Part shown: positions 31,316-41,756 of the stretch, piece after piece | How positions within the stretch are numbered: position 1 is the stretch's first letter | Layout: each line of letters begins with the position of its first letter | The notes under the pieces: model-generated | Told to the model about the DNA's origin: nothing | Database searches by the model: none | The model's input: only the letters and a program-made list of their open reading frames with translations | Made by a program: the position numbers and the translations under genes | From: Fallopia convolvulus | Lineage: Eukaryota; Streptophyta; Magnoliopsida; Caryophyllales; Polygonaceae | NCBI GenBank assembly: GCA_964016875.1 | Contig: OZ024736.1 | Coordinates: 3,541,001-3,605,000, forward strand | Direction of reading: 5' to 3' | Length of the DNA: 64,000 nucleotides

Positions 31316-32879
31316 TTGGTAAGAACCTGTCTTATGGTTTTTACCCATTCTACTGATAATTCTCCTATTGTTCCATTTGTTCCAGAAATTAACAGGACTC
31401 TAAGACAATTGAGACGTCAAGTTCAGGCTCAAGTGTTAGGAATACAGTTTGATCCAGTTTCTTCTTCTTCTTCATCTGATTCAGAGGTTGAAGAGCAACT
31501 AGTCACCATGGCAGATCGCATTATAAGGCAACTGACTGCGCCTAATTTAGAGCAGCAACAACTTGGTCTGCAGTTTTCCGCTCTCGGAGAAGGAGTGAAG
31601 TTTGAGCTTAAATCTGGTCTTCTCCACTATTTGCCTAAATTTCATGGGCTGAGTGGGGAAGATCCAAATAAACACCTTGCAGAATTCCATTCTGTCTGCT
31701 TGGGAATGAAGCCAGCTGATGACTGAAGATCAGCTTATGTTAAGGGCTTTTCAATTTTCTTTGGCTGATTCAGCTAAGGAGTGGTATCTATACTTAGCAC
31801 CTGAAACGATTATTACTTGGGCTCAGATGAAGGGTGCCTTTCTGGAGAAATATTTTCCTGCTGCTAAGCAAACGTCCATTAAAAAGCAGCTGAGTAGTTT
31901 GGAGCAAGGAGATGATGAGAACTTGTATGAGTACTATGAGTGTTACAAGAGACTCATAGCCAGTTGTCCCTACCATGGCTATTCTGATAAAGACCTGATT
32001 TGCTATATTATTGAAGGTCTCTGTGATGCTGATAGGCGCCTGATGAATACTACTTGTGGAGGTTCTTATGAGAATCTCACTCCTAGGCAGGCGTTTGAGA
32101 AGTTGGAGACTCTAGCAGAGCAAAGCAGAAATCAGAGAAAGAGATCCAACAATAGGTCTGTTCATTCTATTAATGACTCCCTGAATGCTGAAGTAAGGGA
32201 GTTGAAAGCTATGATGAAGCAACTGTTGGTGGGCAATGGAGCTTCAAGTTCAAGGGCTTGTGGAATCTATGGTGAATCTAGCCATCCTTCTGATGTATGC
32301 CCTATCATACAAGAGCCAACAGCTGATGTGAATGCTATAGGGAACTATGAACAGAGGCCTCGGAATGATCCATATTCAAATACCTTTAATCCGTGGTGGG
32401 CAAACCATCCTAACTTTAGGTGGAATCAACAACCTCAACAACCTTTTCCACCACAGGGAGGTCAGCCCAACTATGTTCCCAGGCCTAATTATGTGCCAAG
32501 GCCCCAAGCTCCTTAGGAAAATCCAGCCATCATCAATCAGCTTATGAAGGAAAATCAAGAGACTAAGGCTGCAATGAAGAGTTTGGAAATTCAGTTAAGT
32601 CAGATTGCAACCACTCTGAACCGGCTAGAAGCTAAGGACTCGAGAAAACTGCCATCTAAGCCCATTAACCCGAGAGAGAATGTGAGTGCAATGACACTAA
32701 GGAGTGGGAAAGAGCTCGATATTGAAATTTCAGCCAGCGGAAACCAGCCGAAATTACCGGAGGACAGTTCTGATCGCGACACAGAAATCGAGAAAATTCC
32801 GAGATCCGCGCCCGCGGAAAAATTCTGCGCCCGCGGATCCCAATCCGAGCTCGCGGATCGCCCCTCTGAGCGAATCTGA
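31316..32879 (+). pseudogene. gag of element B
   Basis: Capsid gene related to element A gag. It has FELKSGLLHYLPKFHG, GEDPNKHLAEFH, then a frameshift at about 31720, then LADSAKEWYLYLAP, FLEKYFPAAK, LYEYYECYKRL and TTCGGSYENLTPRQAF. A CGIYGESSHPSDVC knuckle-like motif and a Pro/Gln tail follow. Stops at 32514 and 32877. NVSAMTLRSGKELD precedes a linker made of the CCGCG dyad module (32800-32870). Sequence upstream of the first gag motif (MVRTCLMVFTHSTD) is kept in frame. Confidence 0.9.
32800..32870 (+). repeat. CCGCG-dyad module in the gag-protease linker (family B)
   Basis: Three TCCGCGCCCGCGGA-like words at the same position as element A's GC-rich module. Confidence 0.8.
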
Positions 32880-32906
32880 TGACTACGTCAGGCCTTCGTT
32901 TCCCCC

Positions 32907-33590
32907 ATGGCTTCACAAAAGCTCGCTCCACCATTTCCTGAAGCGCTGAAGGACACCAGGAGGCCAATCAATGACAAGGAAATTTTCGAAACCTTCTCCA
33001 AGTGTGAGGTAAATGTCCCTTTGCTTAAACTTGTTCAAAGTATTCCTCGGTTTGCTAAATTTCTGAAAGAATTATGTACTATAAAGAGAAAACAAAAAGA
33101 AAAGGGACATGTTAAGAAAATTAATCTTGTGGAAAATACTGAAAATGTGTCTTCCATGCTTCAAAGGCAATTGCCTAAGAAGTATGGGGATCCAGGGAGG
33201 TTTACTATTCCAGTTACAATTGGTGAGGCTAAAATTGAGCATTCTATGCTTGATTTATGTGCATCCATTAATGTCATGCCACTTAGCATCTATGAGAAGT
33301 TAGACCTAGGGCCATTACAGGATTCTAATATTACTATTGAACTGGCTGACCACTCTAAAGCGCATCCGAAAGGATTTTTGGAAGATGTCTTAGTGCAGGT
33401 GGATGGCTTAATTTTTCCGACGGACTTTTATGTCCTAGAGATCGGTAAGGGGAGATACGACCCAGTTTTGTTGTTGGGTCGTCCATTTATGAAGACGGCG
33501 AGCGCCGTAATTGATGTATCAAAGGGCCTATTATCTATGGCACATGAAGGGAAAAAGGTCCAATTTCAGATAGATGATGATCCCTTCTGA
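32907..33590 (+). CDS. Protease region of element B (pol missing after it)
   Basis: MASQKLAPPFPEALKDTRRP, EIFETFSKCEVNVPLLKL, then FTIPVTIGEAKIEHSMLDLC with ASINVMPLSIYEKLDLG. The usual DLGAS is DLCAS, so a Gly next to the catalytic Asp is Cys. It ends LLLGRPFMKTASAVIDVSKG and a stop at 33588-33590. In element A, RT follows; here the next sequence is the post-pol leader with GACGTTAAACAAA and the AGGCAA hairpin. Confidence 0.9.
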   Translation: MASQKLAPPFPEALKDTRRPINDKEIFETFSKCEVNVPLLKLVQSIPRFAKFLKELCTIKRKQKEKGHVKKINLVENTENVSSMLQRQLPKKYGDPGRFTIPVTIGEAKIEHSMLDLCASINVMPLSIYEKLDLGPLQDSNITIELADHSKAHPKGFLEDVLVQVDGLIFPTDFYVLEIGKGRYDPVLLLGRPFMKTASAVIDVSKGLLSMAHEGKKVQFQIDDDPF

Positions 33591-33633
33591 GCATAAATGA
33601 CGTCGGGCCAAACGACGTTAAACAAAGGCGCTG

Positions 33634-33651
33634 CTCGGGAGGCAATCCGAG
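33634..33651 (+). promoter_or_regulatory. AGGCAA-loop hairpin (element B)
   Basis: CTCGGG-AGGCAA-TCCGAG. The element A counterpart at 51016-51033 is CTTGGG-AGGCAA-CCCAAG: same loop, covarying stem. Both are preceded by GACGTTAAACAA. Confidence 0.75.
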
Positions 33652-33777
33652 GTAAGTTTTTCTTTTCTTTTATTTTTATGTTTTTAGTTTAGTTTTAGTT
33701 TTAGTATTCGTTTTGGTTTTGTCAGGCTAACTTGCAGGTAAAATTTTTTCCAACTAAATAAGCCAGTCCGAGAGGAG

Positions 33778-33862
33778 TCCGAGCCCGCGGCTCTATCCGC
33801 GACCACAGATTGTCTACGGCACGATCCGCGCCCACGGATGTGATCCGAGACCGCGGATCGGC
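33778..33862 (+). repeat. CCGCG-dyad module after the protease (family B)
   Basis: Words such as GAGCCCGCGG, ATCCGCGACCACAGAT and GACCGCGGATCGG. Further copies lie at 34225-34310 and 34528-34605. Confidence 0.75.
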
Positions 33863-33956
33863 CAGATAAAATCATTTTCGTTTTTATTCAAAAAATTAAA
33901 ATAAATAAATAAATAAATTAATAAAATAAGTACAAAAAAATACAAAAATAAAAGGC

Positions 33957-34064
33957 TTTCGGGTGAAACCCCCGAAATAAAAGGCTTTCGGGTGAAACCC
34001 CCGAAATAAAAGGCTTTCAGGTGGAACCCCTGAAATAAAAGGTTTTCGGGTGAAACCCCCGAAA
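33957..34064 (+). repeat. Four 29-bp tandem hairpins with a compensated stem
   Basis: TTTCGGG-TGAAACC-CCCGAAA at 33957, 33986 and 34044. The third copy (34015-34035) is TTTCAGG-TGGAACC-CCTGAAA, changed on both sides of the stem. Confidence 0.85.
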
Positions 34065-34706
34065 AAGCCCGAACCAGTACCAAACCAAACCCAAAATAAA
34101 ATAAAATTCCCCACCTACTCCACCTACCTATCCCCTTCCCCACGTCCATTATTCATACCTCACCAAACACTCTCAAACAAAAACTCCATTATCAACCACC
34201 ACCAACCTTCAACCACTACACAAAATCCGCGGACCGCTACTGTCATCCGCGCCCTCCGGCGAATCCGCGCCCCCGGAAGGAATCCGCGCCCGCGGAAGTT
34301 CGTCATTAAGCCCAGCCGTTGTTCACCATTGTTGGAGGTCGATTTTTGGTTGGCTTTGAGTGAAGACGAATCGAGCTAGATCTACTTGGTTAGACCTCAA
34401 ATCTTACTTTTGGAGTTGCATTTATGGGTTTGGGGAGCCCGATTTGTTGTTGTTTGAGCCGAAATTAAAGAGATTTGAGGAGGTCAGAGTTCGACATTGA
34501 CGGTGGGTTTCAAATCTGGAAATTCCAGAATCCGCGACCTCGAAATAAATCCGCGCCCGCGGATTGTCTTTGCTTGTCCGCGATCTCGGAAAAATTCCGC
34601 GCCCGCGGATTGCTTTGGTCTAGTCCGTGCCTTCCTTGTTGTCCGACCCCGCAGATTTTAGTAACTTGGTAATTTTCTTGCTCAGATTTGTTTTATTTAA
34701 TCAGCT

Positions 34707-35577
34707 ATGGCATATTACGGTTTAGAGCATCTGAGTGAGGGACAGAGGGAGATTTGGGATAAGTATGAGGATAGGGAGTTTGTCAGTAAAATTTTTTTTG
34801 ATGTCCCTACACTGATTAATTTGGGACTTAGACAGTGTACAGAGCAGTTACTAGCGACTGGGGGTTTGGGTAATTTCTCTACTCTAGCGATGCCTACTTA
34901 TAGAGGTCTTACTATGGAGTTTCTGTCCACTTTCCGCTTTGCTGATGGGGTCCTGAGTTTTCATGCTTGTGATAGACTATGTTGTTTGACCCGTGAGGAG
35001 GCCTGTCTTACTTTTGGATCACTTCACAACCTACTGATGGGTGGACGAGTATACTGTCTCTCCTTTTAACACTCGTTCTGGGGAGATTAACAGTAAGATT
35101 CCCCACCCCTGTGTCCGTCTGTGTCACAAGGTCTTGGCCATGGCATTTTTCGCTCAGGGAGAGCCAAACAAGCTTACTGCACGAGATTTGAGAATTATTA
35201 GATGCTTGTTTCCTTTTCCGTCTCACTGCCCGGATTGGTTCAGATTATTTATTCAGTTTGCTGAGAAGTATCCGGATAAGAGGGGGTCGATTGGATTGGG
35301 TGGTATGGTTACTCTTTTAGCCACCAGATTTGTTTCTAGAGAGCAGATTGAGGCACGGTTTGGCCGACATTTGACTGATGGGTACAGATATACACATCAG
35401 GCTTTAGTTAGGGCCAATTGTTTGAGAGGGTCAATTGATGACGGGTGGACTTGGTTGCATGGGCATCCTGCTACAGCTTATCTGCGTCTACCTGCACATT
35501 TACAGTATGGCGATATTGTGTATTCTTTTCATTTACATCCTAATGTAGACGTTCCTGCAGAGGAGATTGTTGGCGAT
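34707..35577 (+). pseudogene. Post-pol ORF of element B, first part
   Basis: ORF in the env-like position of Athila elements, of the Athila ORF1 / plant putative transposon protein kind. Starts MAYYGLEHLSEGQREIWDKY, with TYRGLTMEFLSTFRF and LTREEACLTFGS. After a frameshift near 35040 it continues DEYTVSPFNTRSGEINS, RIIRCLFPFPSHCPDW and GSIGLGGMVTLLATRFV. It is cut at 35577 by element C and resumes at 48290. I see no signal peptide or membrane segment, so a true Env is not supported. Confidence 0.75.
35573..35577. repeat. Target duplication GCGAT of element C, left copy
   Basis: Matches 48285-48289. Confidence 0.95.
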
Positions 35578-36346
35578 TGATGATGTCCAAAACAGTAAAA
35601 GCAAAAAGTGGGCCCAGAGGGACCCCCATAGGCAATTTAGGGACCCACGTCCATGCCCGATTATTTAAAAACAAAACTCCCGACGGATGGGAGGTCTCTC
35701 AACATTCCGGGACGAGGTCTCGAACTCGTCACCGACTCTACTAATACACCCGCCCGCTCGAACCAATCACAAGCGACCTCACTCCCGAACCAATCACCAG
35801 CAACATCACTCCCAAACCAATCACAAGTGACCTCACTCGTGGACCAATCAAAAACCCTTATTTCGGGCATCCCATATCGAACATTGGCCTAAACTCGGCC
35901 CCCAATTCTCTATAAATAGAGAAGAACCTCGTAGGAAGAAGGGGTCGAAAAACCACTTGAACTCAAGAACTCTCTTGCTTGTTAAAGATCGACGTGATAG
36001 GAACATCGTCAAAAGACCTCGCTACAGATAGGAGAAACCCACAGAAAGACCCCAAAGTTGCGCAGGGACCTCGTTCACGCCTAAAACCTCACTACAGAAA
36101 CTCACAAAACTCTCTACATCATACCCTCAAATCTACCTCACCCTAGAATCGACCTCGCAACATTTAGGTGCGATCTCGGAACCTTGTAGGAGGTCTAGGT
36201 GTGATTCTCAAAGTTGTACATCAACCTCGTAGGTTTATAACCTCGCTACCACGGAAAAATCATAAATAAAGGAGCAAGTGTTTGCACTCAAATATAATAA
36301 TCTTGTTTCTTATCTCGTAGCGTAGCTGTTATTTCGGGTTTCATCA
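35578..36346 (+). mobile_element. 5' LTR of element C
   Basis: TGATGATGTCC...TTTCATCA, TATAAATA at 35911-35918, unusually rich in ACCTCG and CGAGGT words. Confidence 0.96.
35911..35918 (+). promoter_or_regulatory. TATA box of element C 5' LTR
   Basis: CTCTATAAATAGAG context. Same in the 3' LTR at 47849-47856. Confidence 0.75.
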
Positions 36347-36347
36347 C

Positions 36348-36365
36348 TGTCGCCGTTTGTGGGAA
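36348..36365 (+). promoter_or_regulatory. Primer binding site of element C
   Basis: TGTCGCCGTTTGTGGGAA after the LTR, similar to sites of Tat-like elements. Confidence 0.7.
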
Positions 36366-36427
36366 CCTCTTCATCCTAAGCAGCTTCCCATTTTAGTGCA
36401 AACCTTGATTCCTAAAACCCCCTCAAA

Positions 36428-37527
36428 ATGGCTTGTCCAAACAATTTCTTCCCCCAACATTCCGACAATATGGCTGAGACCCCTCCATGGACGACGGCAG
36501 GTCCGTCAGGATACCCTTTTGTGGTCCCGCCAGGCTGGACATACAACGTTCCACAAAACCCATACCCATTCCAGGGGTATGAACAGGGTGGCGCTCCTTT
36601 CAACCAGTATCCCTACCCGGGGTACGGGCAGTACCAACAGGGCCAAGCTCCCCCATATGTCCCGATCCCCTCCCAGGGGCTACCTCACTCCGAGTACGTG
36701 CCCGCATATGTCCCGGGCTATATGCCGGGGCAGGAGGCGCACACGAACGGATCTACCACGGAGAGACCCTCCCGAGATCCGATGCAGATCTCGCGATCCC
36801 GTTCGCGACGTGCAGAGAGGCGTGACATGGAGTTGTCCGAAACGGCGGCAAGCGCGCCATGCCCTCTGGCGAGGTCAAAGTCGAAGTCTGCTCGCCCATC
36901 CGTCGAGAGTGAGTACAAGAATCCCTTCATACCCGAGATCCAAGAGGCATACATTGGCCGCAAATGGGACTTTACGACGGCACGGCCGACCCCGAGGACC
37001 ACATAAAACACTACGCCGTCCAGATGAACGTCAACTCTTACAATGACGCCATTTTCTGTCGAATCTTTTCGACCACTCTGGACAAGGCGGCAATGACGTG
37101 GTTCACCAGCCTTAAGGTCGAGTCGATAGCCTCGTTTTCCCAGCTATGCGAGTCCTTCGTCGGGCACTTCAACGGCTCGAGAAAGCGCAAGAAGAACATG
37201 CGCGATCTCCGTGGCATCGAGCAGGGGGAAAACGAGAAGCTGGGTACCTTTTTTACGAGGTTCACCACCGCGGTCGCTGAGATCGCGCAAATCGACGAGG
37301 CCTCGGTACGCGACATCCTCATGGGCAACCTTCGCCAGTGGGATTTTAAATGTCGCATTTTTCTCAAAAATCCGACCACATATGAGAGCTTGTGTGCTCG
37401 GATCACGGCACAGGTCTACGCCGAGGACGCTGCCAGCCAGAGCCCGCGACCGAGGACCGACAAGGAAATCGTGACCGAGGCTAAGGGAAAAACTAAAGTG
37501 GTTGCGCCGGCCGCGAGGGACGCGTAG
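36428..37527 (+). pseudogene. gag of element C
   Basis: Starts MACPNNFFPQHSDNMAETPP, with a Pro/Gly/Tyr-rich N-terminal half and an Arg/Ser-rich stretch. After a frameshift near 36965 comes the gag core: GLYDGTADPEDHIKHY, MTWFTSLKVESIASFSQL, FVGHFNGSRKRKKN, LRGIEQGENEKLGTF, FTRFTTAVAEI. It ends at a TAG (37525) before an Asn-rich tail that continues in frame. Confidence 0.9.
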
Positions 37528-38712
37528 ATGACGCAAACTCACGACCGGCGTGCCGATTACAAAAGCAACAACAACAACAAAAGCAACAACAATAACAGAG
37601 GCAACAACGACAATAGAAGCAACAACCGCTACGACAACCGTGGCGGTGGAGGTTGGAGCTGCTTCGGCTGGAAGCCACTAGGTTACAGAGGCAAAGGTGG
37701 CCCCGCCTACAAACCAAACGAGAAAAAGCGCGCCAACCCCGCATCGGGGGCCAACCTCGTGCAGCAGGAACCAACCCGGTCCCAACCAAGCAACACAGAG
37801 CAACAAGCTCCGGCGAGGCAGTCGCGCTCCGGACAAGCCGCGGCGCCCGATGGGTACATCAACACCATCTCGGGCGGACCCTCGCTGGCGGGTTCGAGCC
37901 AGGCGGAAAGAAAAAGATACGCGAGGGCAAGTCACCATGAACCCTCGGTATACAGCGTGACACAAACCTCACGGTCCCACGTGGGTATGGCCTTCACGAC
38001 AGAAGACGCCGAAGGACTCCATATGCCCCACTCCGACCCCCTGGTGATACACGCTCAGTTGGGCTCCAAGATAGTGAAGCGAATACTGGTGGACACGGGT
38101 TCCTCCGTGGACATCATGTATTTTGGCGCTTTCGAGCAGCTAGGGATCTCCGCGACATCCTTGAGGCCCTACGCTGGGAAGATCACCTCCTTCTCGGGAA
38201 ACGAGGTCGATGTCGCTGGTCTCATAGACCTGTGGATGATCCTCGGTACTGGCTCGACAACGAGAACCGAGGTAATAGAGTTTACGGTGGTGCACCTGCC
38301 CTCGGCCTACAATGCAATCATCGGGAGAGTCTCCTTGATGAAATTCCAGGCGGTGGTCTCCATCTACCACCTGACAATGAAGTTCCCCACCAGCGTAGAT
38401 GTCGGAGAAGTGAAGGGCAACGAAGAAGAGGGCCGCGTCTGCTACATGACCTCAGCTAAGCAAAAATGCTCTATGTTCATGGTAGAGACTTCGGATGAAG
38501 CAGACCTCGAGGTCCGGGATTTCACAATACCCACTCCCGAGACAGAAAGAAGGGTGATTACCCCCTTCGAAATCAAATCAGAAAAGATCTACCTTAGAGG
38601 TTGCCTCACTGGGGATGCAGCAGCGTCACTGGAGGCCCTGCTTGCTGGGTCCCGCGACGTGTTCGCCTGGACTGCAAAAGATCTCCGAGGTGTGCCTCGG
38701 ACCCTGGCCTAG
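37528..38712 (+). pseudogene. gag tail and protease of element C
   Basis: In frame with gag after a TAG. An Asn/Gly/Arg-rich tail, then INTISGGPSLAGSSQAERKR, a typical Tat motif. The protease follows: HAQLGSKIVKRILVDTGSSV with catalytic DTGSS, then YNAIIGRVSLMKFQAVVS. It ends DVFAWTAKDLRGVPRTLA and a TAG at 38710, one codon before the H.LN motif that normally continues into RT. Confidence 0.9.
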
Positions 38713-39354
38713 CACTCCCTGAACATCGACGTCGCCATTCGTCCTGTGGTGCAGCGTCGAAGAAAAATGAACGAAGAAAGGGCAACCGCCGCAAATGAAG
38801 AGGTGGCCAAGCTGTTGGCCGCAGATTTCATACGCGAAGTCCAGTATCCGAAATGGCTGTCCAATGTCGTGTTGGTCAAAATGGCCAGCGGCAAGTGGCG
38901 GATGTGTGTAGACTTCAAGGACCACAACAAGGCATGCCCCAAAGACAGCTACCCTCTGCCCTCGATCGATGCCCTTGTAGATTCGACTGCTGGGCACGAG
39001 GTCTTGAGTTTCCTCGACGCCTACTCGGGGTACAACTAGATCTCGATGAATCCTCGTGACGAGGAGGAGACATCCTTTATCACCCAGCGGGGGACATACT
39101 GTTATAAGGTCATGCCATTTGGCCTCAAGAACGCCGGGGCCACATTCCAACGCCTCGTCGATCGGGTTTTCAAAGACCTCCTGGACAGGAACGTATCCGC
39201 CTACGTTGACGACATCGTGGTACGGAGCAAGGGCCTCGAGGACCACCTTGCTGACCTCGCCGAGGTTTTCACCACCCTCGGACACCACCAGCTCAGCCTG
39301 AACCCCGAGAAGTGCGTTTTAGCGTATCCTCGGGGAAGTTTTTGGGATTCATGA
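38713..39354 (+). pseudogene. Reverse transcriptase of element C
   Basis: ADFIREVQYPKWLSNVVLV, WRMCVDFKDHNKACPKDS, SFLDAYSGYN, a TAG at 39037, then FITQRGTYCYKVMPFGLKNA, and catalytic YVDD in SAYVDDIVVRSKG. A frameshift near 39320 leads into the connection domain. Confidence 0.93.
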
Positions 39355-39761
39355 TCAGCGAACGCGGGATCGACGTCAACCCCGCCAAAATAGAATCTAT
39401 CCTCGCAATGAGGTCTCCCCGATCTCGTACCGAGGTACAAAGACTCAACGGCGCTGTAAATTACTTGGGGCGGTTTTGCTCCCGCCTGGCAGACAAGTCC
39501 CTCCCATTCTTTGCCGCCCTCAAAAAGAATAACAAGTTCGTCTGGGACGAGAGACTCGAGACAGCCTTCTCCGAGTTAAAAATCTTCCTCACCAATCTCC
39601 CCACCTTGTCACCTCCACATGCGGGCGAAGACTTGCAACTATATGTGGCAGTGAGTCCCGAGACCGTCAGCGCGGTGCTCACAAGAGAGGCCATGCACCC
39701 GGTATGCTTTGTGAGTCGCGTGCTCCAGCCTGCAGAGCAGAGAAGATGGCGCTGGCTGTAG
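39312..39761 (+). pseudogene. Connection and first RNase H part of element C
   Basis: KFLGFMISERGIDVNPAKI, RLNGAVNYLGRFCSR, then degenerate RNase H (LQLYVAVSPETVSAVLTRE) in which the usual catalytic Asp of the first strand is not obvious. This is normal for Tat elements, whose own RNase H is decaying. A frameshift near 39735 follows. Confidence 0.88.
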
Positions 39762-40380
39762 TGACCGCCGCAAGGCGCCTACGCCCATACTTCCACGCAC
39801 ATCCCATCCAGGTTCTCTCGGACCTCCCACTTCGTCAAATTCTGCATCAGCCCGCTCTCTCCGGACGTATGACCAAGTGGGCCGTCGAGCTCTCCGAGTT
39901 CGACATCAATTATCTTTCGAGAACCGCGATGAAGGGACAAGCCCTCACCGACTTTATGGTGGAGGTCACCTTCCCCGAGACAGACACAAGCTCGGACGAA
40001 TGGAAAGTGTTCGTTGATGGCTCACGATGTGACGCCGGTGGCGGGGCCGGGGTGTTCCTCTCTGGCCCCTCAATCGAGACGGAGTATGCTCTCAACTTCG
40101 CCTTTGATGCCACCAACAACGACGCCGAGTATGAGGCCATGATCGCCGGGATCGAGATGGCGCTACTTAACGGAGCCCGCAAAATCAGGGTCTACACAGA
40201 TTCTGAATTGGTGGCACGACAACTCAACGGCCAATACGACACCAGGACAGGTTTTCTGCCCGCCTACCGAGCAAAAGTCAAGGCCTTGGTTTCATGCCTA
40301 GAGACCTTCGCGGTTGAGTCAATCCCGCGGACCTCAAACACAAAGGCGGATGCCCTCGCCAGGTTAGGCTCCGCGCTTCC
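39704..40380 (+). CDS. RNase H tail plus archaeal-type RNase H of element C
   Basis: QILHQPALSGRMTKWAVELS and KGQALTDFMVE end the first RNase H. The second one has WKVFVDGSRCDAGGGAGV, NNDAEYEAMIAGIEMAL, IRVYTDSELVARQLNGQY and NTKADALARLG, giving Asp, Glu, Asp, Asp in order. An additional RNase H of archaeal type is a known mark of plant Tat elements. Confidence 0.93.
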
Positions 40381-41680
40381 CTTGGATGTGGGGAACCGCG
40401 TAATGGTGGAGAGAAAGCTCTCACGAAGCGTCGATAGCGAGGTCATGTCCATAAGGACCGAGGACTGGAGGTTCCCGGTAACGAGGTACATACAAAGCGG
40501 CATCCTCCCAGAGGACCCCGCGCTGGCTAGAAAACTAAAAATGCAAGTTGCCCGCTACTGCGTCGTCGGCAACCAGCTTTATCACCGGGGCTACGCTGAA
40601 CCCAACCTGCTGTGCATACCGCCCGAGACCACGGACCACGTCCTCTACGAGGCCCACGAGGGAGTTTGTGGAGGACACCCGGGGTGGAGGTCTTTGGCAC
40701 ACAAAATCGTCCATTTGGGATACTTCTGGCCCACTCTCCGACAAGACGCAAGAGCTTACGTCCAAAAATGCGTCGGATGCCAGAAACACGGGAACGTCCA
40801 GCACACCCCGACGGCTCCCCTCCGCAGCATTCACGCGCCATGCCCATTCGCAATGTGGGGAATGGACATTTTAGGCCCTTTTCCTAAAGCTGCTGGCCAA
40901 GTGTAATACATTTTGGTCATCGTGGACTACTTCACGAAGTGGATCGAAGCACAGGCAATGGCAAAAATCACCGGGGCAAAGGTCTGCGAATTCCTATGGA
41001 AGAACCTCGTCTGTCGTTTCGGTGTCCCCATGACAATCATGACCGACCATGGCCCCCAATTCGACTGCGAAGAAACTCGGACTTTCTGCTCTGAGTTGGG
41101 CATCGACCTCAAATTTTCCTCCGTGGCTCATCCCCAGTCCAATGGCCAGGTAGAAAACGTTAATGCCCGCATCTTGACAGACCTCAAAAAGCGCCTGGGC
41201 ATGGCACAGGGCCGCTGGGCCGAATTACTCCCACTCGTCCTCTGGACGTATCGCACGACCTCGCTCCGCGCAACGGGCGAGACCCCCTTCGCTCTTACCT
41301 ACGGGGCGGAAGCCCTCGTTCCCGTAGAAACCCTAATTCCATCAGCAAGAGTGTACAACTTCGACGAAAAAGAAAACGAGGCCAACCTCAAGGTCGAACT
41401 GCAGTTCCGAGATGAAATCCGCGAGGTAGCGGACCTGCGATCTAGAGAATACAAGCGACGTGTCGCCGTGTATCACAACAAGAAGGTCAGACCTCGCATC
41501 TTGGCCACGGGAAACCTCGTGCTAAGATGCACCGAAGGAGGAAAAGTGGACCCTAACTGGGAAGGACCCTACATCCTCGGAGAAGAAGTCGCGCTCGGGG
41601 CTTTCAAACTCAGGGACGACGAGGGGCGCACACTGAGCAAAACGTGGAACGTCGCGCGACTCAAAAAATATTACATGTAG
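40381..41680 (+). pseudogene. Integrase of element C
   Basis: Zinc region HEGVCGGHPGWRSLAHKIV and CVGCQKHG. The core has the first Asp in WGMDILGPFPKA, a TAA at 40904, then IVDYFTKWIEAQ, the second Asp in IMTDHGPQFD and the Glu in QSNGQVENVNARI. The C-terminus has VDPNWEGPYILGEEV, LRDDEGRTLSKTWNV and ends ARLKKYYM at 41680. Only the one stop breaks it. The catalytic triad is intact. Confidence 0.94.
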
Positions 41681-41756
41681 AAACTCGAAACCCCGTTGTT
41701 CCTCACAGTTGGTAAATAAAGGATTGTAGGCTTTTCTAAAAACGCTCCCTCCCTGA

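Noticed and set aside
34707..35577. Envelope gene in elements A and B (endogenous retrovirus)
   Set aside because: The post-pol ORFs sit in the env-like slot, but no signal peptide, furin-like site or membrane helix is visible.
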